Shown in pieces: positions 1 through 9,388 of a stretch of 64,000 bases of DNA. The notes under the pieces were generated by a model that ran no database searches, had not been told where the DNA came from, and was given only the letters and a program-made list of their open reading frames with translations. The DNA is taken from positions 1 to 64,000 of the forward strand of contig JAQPZY010000270.1 of assembly GCA_029931535.1 (NCBI GenBank). The letters run 5' to 3'. Each line of letters opens with the position of its first letter. Within the stretch, counting starts at the first letter, position 1. A program made the position numbers and the translations under genes. The stretch is from Margaritifera margaritifera (Eukaryota; Mollusca; Bivalvia; Unionida; Margaritiferidae).

Positions 1-365
1 TAACCTCCAGCTACAGTAAAGCGATAGGCAGCCGATTTTCCCCGCCCCAACAGAGGCCGGCCGCATAGGAAACGTATGGCCCGTCAGCACTCGCACTCAG
101 CAATGTGGGGATTTGCACCCCTTGAGTAAACAAATTGAGACCGAACTCCCTCCGACATCAACACTAAGCCTGCAACAAACTTGGGCGGGTCTCACAGCCA
201 TGTCAACATAAGTCTTTTCGTGGCAAACATCTTCCCGGGTTACCACACAGCTCCCTGCACATCCACTATCTCTATTTACGCTCATGTCCATTCTACCTGT
301 CGAGAGGGGCGGTCACATTAACAACACTTACGGAAGTCGCAGTCGCGGATCTACGTAGACCTTGT

Positions 366-626
366 TTAGTAGCATCGAAACGGATCTGCTTGGGGTCCCC
401 GCACATCTACGAATCCTGAAATAACACTCATATCCAGGTTGCCTTCATTGGGGGCGAACATCCATCCACGTTTACGCAAGCCAGCATATAAAAAATTTGG
501 TGGCGGCGTTCCGGTGGGGCGATGGCGTCCGCGAGTTTGATGATTGCGCGTCCGAATAACTATCGTATACGTTTGTAAGCATGGGCTTTGCATGTCACCA
601 GCCCTTGGTACACCCAGCGCCAGCAT
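366..626 (-). pseudogene. Unassigned open fragment in the Polinton-like region
   Basis: An 86-codon open stretch on the minus strand contains phrases such as PPNFLYAGLRKRGWMF and APNEGNLDMSVISGF, with balanced composition and no repeats. It lies downstream, on the same strand, of the weakly capsid-like fragments at 0.77-1.04 kb and could be a continuation of that gene after a frame change. I do not recognise a domain. Between 1 and 366 on the same strand only short frames broken by stops remain. It could be a chance frame in the less AT-rich element DNA. Confidence 0.25.
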
Positions 627-772
627 CTAGGGTCCGATCTGCTGGTTAAGCGCCTGAAGTATATTTTGAAACAGCCTGGCAGCCACCGTTAACCATCCTC
701 ATGGTCTTTATTCTCAGCGGCGTCCTTAGCGTCGACATAGCCTTGGTTGCAGCATCTTGATTGTTTACGAGG

Positions 773-1044
773 TTACCCATGCCCCACGACCCAAAACAGA
801 CTCATGTAAAGGTTCCCAGTCATAAGATCACCAGCTTTATTGACCCTCCCTGTTGATGCGGCACCGAAGATCATGTTCAACGGTATCCTAGGGCAGCCTT
901 TGCTACCCCAGGTTCAGAGATCCTCAGGAATCACCTTCCCCAATTGAGGAGCTCTATTACCTCTGGCTTATCCTCACGCTGCTCAGGAGTATACAAAGAC
1001 TTCCAGATCCTCGCGCGTTTGGACGCGGGTGTGAATAATTCCAT
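773..1044 (-). pseudogene. Possible major-capsid-like gene remnant
   Basis: Two minus-strand fragments in different frames are seen here. The first starts at an ATG (1044-1042) with MELFTPASKRARIWKS and stops at 933-931. The second, about 898-773, reads RIPLNMIFGAASTGRVNKAG followed by GDLMTGNLYMSL. A basic stretch followed by a G-D-L plus hydrophobic strand pattern resembles the N-terminal jelly-roll start of double-jelly-roll capsid proteins, which Polintons encode. The resemblance is short, and the gene is interrupted between the pieces and ends at TAA (775-773). Position and strand would be compatible with a capsid gene of the same element. Without a profile search this remains a suggestion, and an unrelated structural gene of the element is equally possible. 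Confidence 0.3.
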
Positions 1045-1377
1045 GTTGATATGGTAGCTACTTTTTCCTCATAATGCATTTGTAGCCGAACCAGAGATGT
1101 TATTTCACCCAGGACTGTGAGATAACTCGTCACGGCATGATGAAATTGATGAAATTGTTTATCAGAGGCTTAGGCATGGTAGTAATGTATATTTAGCTCT
1201 CATCTTAATTTATAGCAGCTTTACATAGCTGATGCGAAAGTTGTGTAGCCACCCGCTAAAAAAGTATTGCTATGTAGCAAACAAATACGCCCCAGTGTCT
1301 TGAAATAACCTGGAAGCAATCCAAGCTGGTATCAAAATAGGCCGTAGTGTGGAAAACCATTCACCCCGACCAATAAA

Positions 1378-1581
1378 TCAATAATTTTTTATTTTTCCGT
1401 TGGCAATAAGATTTGTTTTTTGGAAAGCTAGCAATGGACGTTCCCAAAGTTTGTTAATTTTATAGCCATTTATCGAGAGATCCACCGTGCCTGGAGGCGC
1501 CCCGACCATACACGCAAGAAGGATTGGGCTCTGGGGGACTACAAATAATGTAAACGCGGTAAAGGCCTTCAGCGCCACCAC
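1378..1581 (-). pseudogene. Unassigned open fragment in the Polinton-like region
   Basis: A 67-codon minus-strand stretch includes VGAPPGTVDLSINGYK and KLWERPLLAFQKTN. The composition looks protein-like, but I recognise no family. It would lie upstream of the capsid-like remnant on the same strand. The plus strand of the same interval is also open for 66 codons (1487-1687), so coding cannot be decided from frame length. Between 1590 and 1900 I see only short frames. Confidence 0.2.
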
Positions 1582-1900
1582 CCTCCGTTCCCTCTCGGGT
1601 TGTAAGACAATCCACGTCCTATATCATATCTCCCAAAGACCCTGGCGAGGGAGAGTCTATACGGCCTCGTTCGATTGTTCGTGCTAAGTCAAGTTTTGAT
1701 CCGCCTCCTGCACCCGTCGAGGCTAAACCTCCGAAGCTAGTATGAAGATAATAAGACGGTGCTTATCGTCGTATTAATATCTGCAGGTCTCATAGCTATA
1801 CTCTTTTTAAGATGATCGCCACATCCTTCTCTATAAAACAGCCACAAAGGCTAGGATTATGTCTACAATAAGTACCACCACATAACCAGCTAGTCATCCG

Positions 1901-2089
1901 ATGGCGGATCCTGCAGTCTTAAGCAAGAAAGAATTAAGGGATCTTAAAACACCAGGAATGGCTGCAGCCACCTTTGTGACCAGATTTTTAAGCATGTCAG
2001 CCAGGCAAGTCAACACCTTTTTGATCCACTACTTATTCCACCAGCTGCAGGCAAAGGAGGAGATGTATGTGGGGTTTGTGGTGGGGTAG
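1901..2089 (+). CDS. Small hypothetical protein of the Polinton-like element
   Basis: A 62-codon frame begins at ATG with MADPAVLSKKELRDLKTPGM and continues with an alanine-rich stretch and a helical segment. It starts after in-frame stops, and its N-terminus (acidic/basic, then hydrophobic) looks like a genuine start. The frame ends early. In the next frame downstream (about 2035-2185) a glycine/valine-rich, weakly hydrophobic stretch continues, which suggests a frameshift in a slightly longer protein. No domain is recognised. It lies between the weakly capsid-like region and the coiled-coil-like fragment. Confidence 0.3.
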   Translation: MADPAVLSKKELRDLKTPGMAAATFVTRFLSMSARQVNTFLIHYLFHQLQAKEEMYVGFVVG

Positions 2090-2265
2090 GAACTACCGCT
2101 GCCGTAGCAGTATCCGCACCTTATCCAGTGACCGAGAGCACGATCGTGGAAATAATTAACTCTAGAGCGGTATTGAGGCTATGGTGATGCATTGTTCCCG
2201 AAATTGGGTTAGCGACTTTTCAGTAAGAGTCGTGTCATCGTGGGCAACCTGATTAAAAACTTCAC

Positions 2266-2700
2266 TGATTGCAACCAGCTGGTTGCAGAAGCCTCCACGA
2301 AGAGCCTCGGCCTCTTCGTTCAGACTTTCGATTTCATCCTCCTTTCCTTCAAGCTCAGCCTGTAGCTGCTCACCCTCTTCTCTTCCTCGTTTTGAGACCG
2401 TCTTATAGACATTTTCAGCTCCCCTGCGTCATTTTGAGCTGCTTGCCTTCTGGCAGCATTATTTGCTAGCGCTTCTTTGCAGGTTTGTAAGGAAGTCTGG
2501 AACATAAACCTTAAGGGTATCGTCATCCTCTTTGAGGATGCAGCTACCAGCGCATAATTTGCTCATGATACGGAGAACATTTACAACCCCCTGATCAGTA
2601 AAGTAACGGCCGTTTTCGAGGGTGTGCCTAACCAGGTCTTTACCCAAGGTCAGGTTTGCAATCAGCAGTGGGAAGAGGCCTTTCAGATGATGTCAAGGGA
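2266..2700 (-). pseudogene. Broken minus-strand gene with charged, coiled-coil-like C-terminal part
   Basis: Two overlapping minus-strand frames follow each other. The upstream one (about 2690-2459) reads LGKDLVRHTLENGRYF, then a hydrophobic helix-like part with ILKEDDDTLKVYVPDF. The downstream one (2526-2320) carries CKEALANNAARRQAAQNDAG and RRSQNEEEKRV, rich in A, Q, E, K and R as in coiled coils. They overlap around 2460-2526 in different frames, consistent with one frameshifted gene. No family is recognised. It lies next to the divergently oriented ATPase. Confidence 0.35.
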
Positions 2701-2969
2701 AAGTCGTAAGGACACAGATCTATCATCAACAGATCTTGGGTCTTTCCACCAGAACAGATTTGCTTTAATCCTACATATGAGGTCTACAGAAGATTACTCT
2801 CTTAACGGGTCTGGTAGGCGTATATAAAATGCTATCGAGGAATAACACTGCAGATAGAAAAGACATTGCAGGCGGCTGGGGTTTTAAACATATATGTCCA
2901 TCTCTTTATGGATGCGCAACTGAATATACAAATTGTCCAGTTTATCTCCATCATCTTTTAAGCACATTT

Positions 2970-3580
2970 TTGATTATGTACAAATCGATTGCGCTATCAT
3001 TGTAGGTCGTGATGGATGTGGGAAAAGCGTATTCGTATGCGAGTTGCTGGAAGCGGCGTTTAAGGAAAGATTTGATACCATCATCGTTTTTGCCCCACCA
3101 TCCGGCTGAATAAGGTTTATGATCTCCTTATCTGCCACGAAGGGAAGATCCTGGCGTCTATCTCATTAACCCGTGAGAGGATCTGGATGACATGTTGCTC
3201 GGTCTCTCAGCCAGGTTCAAGGAAACGGATATGTTATTTATTTTTGATGACTGTATCTTTCTCGGTGGGGTAGGCCACAAGGAGACGGCCCTGACAAAGC
3301 TGGCCTATACGAGTCGTCTCGCGGGTATTAGCGTGTGGGTCTTCATTCAAAATATAACGCAGTGGCAAAGGAGTTCGAGAGCAGACCTCGTGGATGGCTC
3401 TATTGTACTGCAAGGATGAAGACACATTTAGGGACGCGTTAAAAGAAAATAACGTGATCAAAGCCGAGGACCGCCAAAAGGCTCGCGAATTTTTAAAACG
3501 CGAGCGGTATGTTAAGGTCATATTGTGGACGGACCTACCCATAACGTACCATTTGACTTCCGCAAAAAAAGGCATTTTTG
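2970..3580 (+). pseudogene. Polinton-type genome-packaging ATPase (FtsK/HerA, A32-like), frameshifted
   Basis: The first piece, about 2996-3107, has a clear P-loop GRDGCGKS (3005-3028) followed by a helix and a strand, FDTIIVFAPP, and then a TGA at 3107. A second frame (3192-3419) contains a Walker-B-like strand LFIFDDC (about 3233-3255) followed by a sensor-like region with LAYTSRLAGISVWVFIQN. A third frame (3394 to about 3600) continues with LYCKDEDTFRDALKEN and a charged helix. The order P-loop, DD-containing strand, arginine-rich helix, C-terminal CKDED segment is that of Polinton packaging ATPases, which pump viral-like DNA into capsids. At least two frameshifts and one stop show that it is dead. 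About 200-250 residues are represented, close to the usual family size. Confidence 0.8.
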
Positions 3581-3599
3581 TGGCTTCACCTGTTTTATG

Positions 3600-4430
3600 T
3601 ATCATGTCACACTCTAACCGTCACCTTCCTGCTCTGCCTGGCGAATCAATTACTTAGTTGAGCGAGTAACCAAGAAAATACGCCCAGGCAGAGTCGCGGC
3701 TAGAAAAAAGCTTGCTGCTGAAATGCGAAGGCGACGAGATACTACCAAACTAAATAAGGCAGATTATTCAAAAATTTATCTTTTCATTGATGTAGTCCCT
3801 GCTGTATTTATCTGCTTCCAAACCTAACCTCTCAGCTGTTACATCCACCCTAACCCCTCCCCTCATAGCAGCGGTTGTCCGACTTGACCCTTTTCTTACG
3901 AAATAGTCATTCCTATAAGACTTGTCAAAATCGAATAAAATTAATAATAATGGCAACCAATGATTTGGGCAACCTTTTTTTATCACGGATCATTGCTTGA
4001 TGGACTCGAAATTTGGTACTCTATGCTGGGTAAAAAATTGTTCCGGATGAGGCCTCCAGATCTGGGTCACATGGATTTTGAGGATGCAGCCAAGGCATGG
4101 GCAGAATACCAAAAACGACGAGCCGAACATTATGACAATCCTTTCTGAGTGAAAACAGGAGGCGCAACAGGCTGTGTTGACTCATCAGACTGTGAGCGAG
4201 TCTGCCAGAGAGTATGCACATGTTGTGGCTGAGGTTGCTCCATAGAAGGAAACATTAACTCGTCTGAGTCAAGAAGTGGTACCAGAGCCGAAACTTTATG
4301 ATTTTTATACACCACCCCAGATCAACAAAAATATGAGCACATTTTTATCCTTGGCAACTTGGCTGTTGTTAGTATCATCGTCTTTAGGTATTTATAAGTT
4401 AGATCATAGTCACGAGTAAAACTAATGGAA
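3600..4430 (+). other. Polinton interior with small unassigned frames
   Basis: Between the ATPase and integrase remnants there are only short frames. One plus-strand frame (3960-4148, 62 codons) ends in FEDAAKAWAEYQKRRAEHYD, a charged helical tail. A nearby ATG at about 3948 in another frame opens MATNDLGNLF and soon stops. A short hydrophobic stretch near 4340-4400 could have been a membrane segment. None is assignable. The minus strand has a 72-codon frame (3986-3768) without recognisable features. Confidence 0.35.
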
Positions 4431-5410
4431 AAAAGATTATCCGCGATTTATTAAGGACCCCGTGGGTACTGGAAGGGCGAGGCAGCCGTTGAAAAGCTAA
4501 CAGACGTGGCTTCGGTGTCGCAGGACAAATCACGGGCATGGTTACAAAAGCAAGCCATATGGAAAATTTATCTTCCGGTTCCTAAAAATATTATCATACA
4601 TCATTGTGGTATATCCACACCCAATGAGATACATCAGGCTGACGTACTCTATCCACCTCATGATAAAATTGAGAAAAAGTAGTATAAATATGCCCTGACC
4701 GTAATAGATATTGCAAGTAGCTATAAGCAGGCAGTCCCACTGCATAGCAAAGAATCGTCCGAAACTTTGAACGCGCTAAAGGGGATCTATAAAAATGGCC
4801 CGCTACGGTGGCCTCATTTTACTGCAGTCTGTTTGCTAAACAGTGGGTGCGGGTGAAGGAAGGTGAGGCTGGTCTCAGCCAGACGCAGGCTATATTAAAG
4901 CGATTTAACCAAATTCTGGCAAAACGATTGTTCGGACACCAGTATGCCCAGGAAATGTTATTTTCCGTGAGTGGTATATGTTTCGCAGTTTTGAATGGGT
5001 TAAGCAGCTGCCAGCTGTAATAAAGGCTCTTAACAGTATGGCAACACGATCTACGGATAAGATGCCTGCAGATACTTTTAATGATTACCGCATAACCCCA
5101 TCCATGGCAGAAAAGAAACATGTGGAGGAGCTTCCCCCACTTCCGTTTGCCCGGATACGATATATGTATGCGCCTGGAGGGCGGTGGGTGTCTCGCGACT
5201 GGTCTCATATGGTCTCTGGATACTTATACTATTCATGACCGACGGGAGATCACTGGCCAGCAATTCCTCTACCATCTTCAAAGTTCGACAGTCAGTGATG
5301 AACGAGATCTTCATCAAGTTTCGTTCGAGAAGAGCTGCAGTTCGTGCCGCACGAAACTCAACTACCTCCAAAGACTATTTTATCCAGTTAGAGGTATAAG
5401 TAATCTCATT
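4430..5410 (+). pseudogene. Polinton-type retrovirus-like (rve, DDE) integrase, multiply frameshifted
   Basis: From about 4476 one frame reads GEAAVEKLTDVASVS and then WLQKQAIWKIYLPVP, the zinc/HTH-side N-terminal region of Polinton integrases. It continues to IHQADVLYPPHDK, where the Asp matches the first DDE residue, until TAG at 4680. The frame goes on with YKYALTVIDIASSYKQAVPL and a conserved GPLRWP, ending in TGA at 4854. The segment around the second catalytic Asp is scrambled. Further downstream other frames carry AILKRFNQILAKRLFGHQYA (about 4890-4950), FEWVKQLPAVIKALN (from 4985) and, near 5160-5260, a chromo/SH3-like tail with VWSLDTYTI-like residues. The enzyme would have joined the element's ends to host DNA. 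At least three frame changes and two stops make it non-functional. It directly precedes the HTH-repeat gene on the same strand. Confidence 0.82.
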
Positions 5411-5419
5411 TTATATAAC

Positions 5420-6543
5420 AATGTCTATCCAAACAGATCTTTTCCCTGAACAAACATAAGAGATTCTGTCGATGCGTGGAAATGTTCCAGCATAGACACC
5501 CCAAACACTTTTCAGTATCGGTGAGAGCCGAGTCTTTAAAATATTGTCATCCACAGAGAGGACAACGTCATGTGATACATATCTTCCTCTGAGGAAATAG
5601 AGGAGATAAGATTTTATCGTTTTACATCAATTTGGCATTACTACATGCAGAGTCAATATAATTTCGCTTGTACAAGAGGCTACGTCAGCGGTGTATTATC
5701 CGATGAAGCCGCGGAAAAGGCTCCTTTCGCCTGAGCAACTAAATGAAATACGAATGCTTTACTGTAAACAAATATCTGTATATGAAATTGTCCAGTAGTT
5801 TAACATTATCACAAGTCACGTTAAAAGAATGCATCTCCCTAATAATTAGAGGCTACAAGAATTAATTATATAATAACAATATGCCTGGTCTTATAGATCC
5901 TTCCCCTGAGCAGGCAGGAGAGATTCAGACACTGCGTGGAAAGGTGCTGATATATGTTATTAAAAAATGATTTTGTGTCAGTGAGGAACGTGTCTTAAAA
6001 ATATGGTCCTCTGCGAGACAGACCAACCTTTCGCCAGAACAAATAAAAGTAATACTTTCTTTACATAGTAAGGTGGGGGTAAAGATGGTTGCGAAACGTT
6101 TTATTATTGATGCCGATATGGTCAATAAAATCTGGTGGCTACAAGAGATGAAATCCTATGATCATAAAACGCAACGTAAGCCATCCACTGTTTTTTCACG
6201 AGGGCAACTAAAGGAAATACAAAATCTTTGCGGCAAGCTGTCTGTAGGGGTTGTTGCTAAACAATATAGTAATATTAGTAGTAATTGGGTTAATAGCATA
6301 TGGGCATCTAGCGGAAATACGATCCATGAGGGAGACGGGGGCCCAAGCGGAGTATGTGGCTTAGACGTACAACATGAACCTGCCATTCGTGTTGCAAATA
6401 GAGGGGAAGAACCTTTCACCAACAATGGTGCAGCTCCTGCAAGCCAGATTACTCACAGCTGGTTATTTTGGACCATCATCCATAGATGCTTAGGTCGTGA
6501 TCCCATCGGGAGCGATGCATTTTTTCGTGTCCAGCGAAGATAG
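5420..6543 (+). pseudogene. Broken protein made of repeated helix-turn-helix-like units
   Basis: A motif of about 45 residues recurs: a start like LSPEQ.kEI, a short loop, a helix such as VGVKMVAKRF, and an end like V.kIW. I see it from about 5420 (FPEQ), about 5720 (LSPEQLNEIRMLY), 5881 (PSPEQAGEIQTLRGK), about 6028 (LSPEQIKVILSLHSK) and about 6197 (FSRGQLKEIQNLCGK), so at least five units. The pattern is that of small DNA-binding HTH units (resolvase/sigma-4 like). The DNA starting at 5420 and at 5881 is itself similar, showing an internal duplication with a 461-bp offset. In-frame stops interrupt most units. The last two units share one open frame from 6073 to 6543, followed by a glycine-rich tail. 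It follows the integrase and converges on the polymerase. Function is inferred only as DNA binding. Confidence 0.55.
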
Positions 6544-8099
6544 ACTCATCTTTGTCAGGCTATACACCCCTATCTGATTTTTTTTGCTACGTATGGCTGC
6601 ATTGGTGTGACGAAACTCCCTTCGCTGCGTGAGGCTCTCGAGGTATAGCTTATGTCGTAAGTCAGCCTTGACTGTCGATCTCCCTACACTCTTGGCCCTT
6701 TGGGACTCTACATTGTCTGCTAGCAGGATAGAGTGAATCTTGGGGCCTAGGTCTACGAACACATCGACAGGGAAATTTAATGACCCTCATGGCAAGGCTG
6801 CTAAAGAGCTAGTGAATGACGTATCGCTCCTTCTTCAGCAGATTAGGTACCAGCTTCGTACATCCTGTGCCACGACCATCCAGCCTGTTTACCAAAACGT
6901 GCTGGCTGGAAGATGGTCATTCTTTCGGAATAGTCATATACTCAGGGGTTAGAGGGTATTCACTGTGAGCGTCGTGCAGCTCTTTCGAATAATCCAAGTC
7001 CACCTTGAGAAGGTATCCCTTGGGAGTATCTGGGGCTATGCTAATTAAATCAATCTTTTCTGGGTTGTCCCAGCGGTGGCCACCCGTGGGTAGGCTCTGC
7101 ATCATGGCCCAGTCATAAAGGTTATCATTGTTAAGGTAGATGATCCAGGTGATAGGTTTGGAGGGGTCGTAGTCCGAGCACATGGGGTTATTAGCCTTTG
7201 TGTATCGCGTAATCACTATGGAGATGCCGCCTCGAAGGCCTCACTCAACAAAGAGATGCATGTCAATGTCTGTTATCAGCTCTGCGCCTGTGGTTTTAAG
7301 TTAAGCGTCTCAGCTCATTACGGGGGTAATAAAGTTGTGAGGAGGATCGATGCCATACGTCTTCAAGGAGGTGACCCGGAAGGCTTCAAAGATATCTGCC
7401 AGAAAGAGCACGTCCGTCTTAAGGTAATGGTTATGGTAGTCTCCTATTGTCTTACAGCTAGGTGTATCCGATACTTTTTAAGCGTGCTGATAGTCCTCAG
7501 AGGATATACCTGGACGGTTAACGGTGCTGAAGAAAGGCTTTGATGGTTTATGGGGAGGGGGGCGGGATAGCTTTGTCTCGTGAAAATGACCCCACCCATC
7601 TATATACTTGTATGGAAAGACACCTTTGACAGTCAAAAGGGGAACATCGTGACGGTATATGGACGGGTGATGTGGAAGTTTTTCTAGGGGAGGTCATCAG
7701 CAGCTTGGATAGGCTGCAGGGTAAGAACTGGTAGCTGTCTATAAACTGGAGCTGACCTAGGGAAAATGACATTCATTTTTCCATGTTATTTGGGATGGTA
7801 TTGATGTCTACCGTTGAGGCCGTTCCTAGTGCTGCCAACAGTAAATGACAGTCGTATTTCCGCAGGTTGTGGAAGATAACGGGGACTTTCGTTTTCTATG
7901 GGCTTAGTCGTTGCTGGAGGTTACAGCTGTTATGGGCGGATTTGCGGTGTCAGCCGGTGATGTGGCAGTAGCCTCTTACCCTAGCATCATCCAGGGATTG
8001 TTGGCAGATGTGACAGACCTTAGCCGCTTCAACGCAGCGGTGTTTGCGGGCATCATGACCAAAGGATGAGGATAGGCTAATTCCATTCGGAGATATAAC

Positions 8100-8164
<65 letters not shown>

Positions 8165-9290
8165 CTGTTGATAAGTTGAACTAACTTGTCCTTTCCTCTG
8201 TATACCAAGGGAGGTTTGATTTTACCGTCACATTTCTTGATGATGTAGCAGAAGCCGCATGGAGGCTGGCTGTGGGTTTTATAGGTATCATTGTAGGTCG
8301 GGTCGACAACTTCCCTTTTCACCGGCATGTTAAGGACCTCGAGGTCAGCATATATAACGTAGGGCACAGCCATCTGATGAAAGAGGTACTTCAAGTAAAG
8401 CTTGTTCTTTCCTGGCTCTGGGAGATAGGTCTTTTGTGGCTTTGAACCTATGCCTTGACAGTAATTAATGTGGCTCTCCAGAAGGTCATGTTGGGAGAAG
8501 GAATGGAGGCATCTGCAGCTTTCGCTCCTTATGTTTGATAATCGTAGAGGCCATTCTGGAAAGATTTGTTATCCATACGTAATGCTGCTTGTTGATGTCT
8601 GACAGCAGTAGTAGGTTGACGATTTAATTCAGAGCTTTATCGGATATACGTATAGGGTAGAGTGTGTGTTCCCAGACAAATACGTTGACGGCGATGGTAG
8701 GGTTGAGGTTCTCAAATTAAGTAATATCTGAGACCTTCATCGGAAATTTAAGACTGCCAAATTGTAGCGTTCCCTGATAGTTAGTATTCTTGCTGGTATG
8801 CTCGGGATGGTCATCAGCAGGATAGAGGGCAGAAAGAATGGCCCATTCAAAGCATCGCGTGTCGCGGTTTTCTACGTTGATGACTGCTCCTTTTGGTGCC
8901 CATTTAGGGGTGGGTATGTACCCATTGCTTCGAAACGGCCGGTACTGAGAGATGTAAAGTTTTATCTCCTTACATCTGACAAGATGCCAGTCTGAACCCT
9001 AGTTCATACACTTTTCCAGCCTCTCCTCGATCTTAGCTATGGCTTTAATGATCAGTTCATTAAGGTCATCGGCAGATAGCGCCACTTCTGCTAGGGTGGT
9101 TGATAAGTATGCAGGCATGGAGATAGCTTCCCATTCTCTTGTAATCTTTTCTACCTGTGCCTTAACGCTAAGGTTAAGCTTAACGCCATTCTTTCCGATC
9201 TCCTGTTTCAGGATGTTTCTCAGTATGGGGATCATGACCCTTAGTAGTTTGGAAATGTCAACGTCTAGTGGGTGACCTCTTGCTGGCATG
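6486..9290 (-). pseudogene. Protein-primed family B DNA polymerase of Polinton type, decayed
   Basis: Reading leftwards from 9289, the N-terminal region (RGHPLDVDISKLLRVMIPIL, 9289-8999) is followed by a segment of about 8998-8690 with NGYIPTPKW and CFEWAILSALYPADDHPEH. A zinc-finger-like region comes next. The 3'-5' exonuclease ExoI strand VPYVIYADLEVL lies near 8370-8335. A (GA)n microsatellite sits at 8161-8105. An HNH/zinc-like CHICQQ...CHITG stretch lies near 8010-7940, and FSLGQLQFIDSYQFLPCSL near 7770-7710. Then comes DYHNHYLKTDVLFLADIFEAF (in pieces, about 7440-7380). The palm start YLNNDNLYDWAMMQSLPTGG lies at 7140-7085, and TKLVPNLLKKERYVIH at about 6870-6820. After a deletion, the C-terminal region SLTQRREFRHTNAAIRSKKN lies at 6762-6490. 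The polymerase motif C region with its catalytic Asp pair appears to be missing between about 6815 and 6765. Many stops and shifts occur. It would have replicated the element. Confidence 0.85.
8105..8161. repeat. (TC)n/(GA)n microsatellite inside the polymerase pseudogene
   Basis: An uninterrupted dinucleotide run of nearly 60 bp. On the minus strand it is translated as an Arg-Glu dipeptide run continuous with the exonuclease-domain frame. It separates the exonuclease part from the downstream HNH-like part. Confidence 0.95.
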
Positions 9291-9367
9291 GCCTTATAGT
9301 TGACGACTATTTTATCCTTTCCTGAGCAATGTTCTTTTTGTACAAGAGTAGGTAGAGGGAATCGTCA

Positions 9368-9388
9368 TTTTTTTTTTTTTTTTTTTTT
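9368..9388 (+). repeat. Poly-T run near the right limit of the Polinton-like region
   Basis: A run of about 21 T residues is seen. Sequence to its left still belongs to the polymerase 5' region, and sequence to its right is strongly AT-rich and non-coding. It may be a simple repeat or the poly-A tail (minus orientation) of a retroposed piece. I cannot tell which. Confidence 0.7.

Larger units (their letters stand above)
1..9300. mobile_element. Degenerate Polinton/Maverick-like element (partial, left end outside or lost)
   Basis: This stretch carries, in decayed form, the hallmark set of a Polinton/Maverick: a packaging-type ATPase and a retrovirus-like integrase on the plus strand, and a protein-primed family B DNA polymerase on the minus strand. 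Between them lie an HTH-repeat protein and several small unassigned fragments. Every recognisable gene is broken by stops and frameshifts, so the copy is old and inactive. The base composition is visibly less AT-rich than the DNA after 9.4 kb, where a poly-T run marks roughly the right limit. I did not find terminal inverted repeats or target-site duplications, so the exact ends are unknown and the left end may lie outside the window. An adintovirus-like endogenous element is the close alternative. Three independent recognisable genes in a few kilobases make the general assignment fairly safe. Confidence 0.85.
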
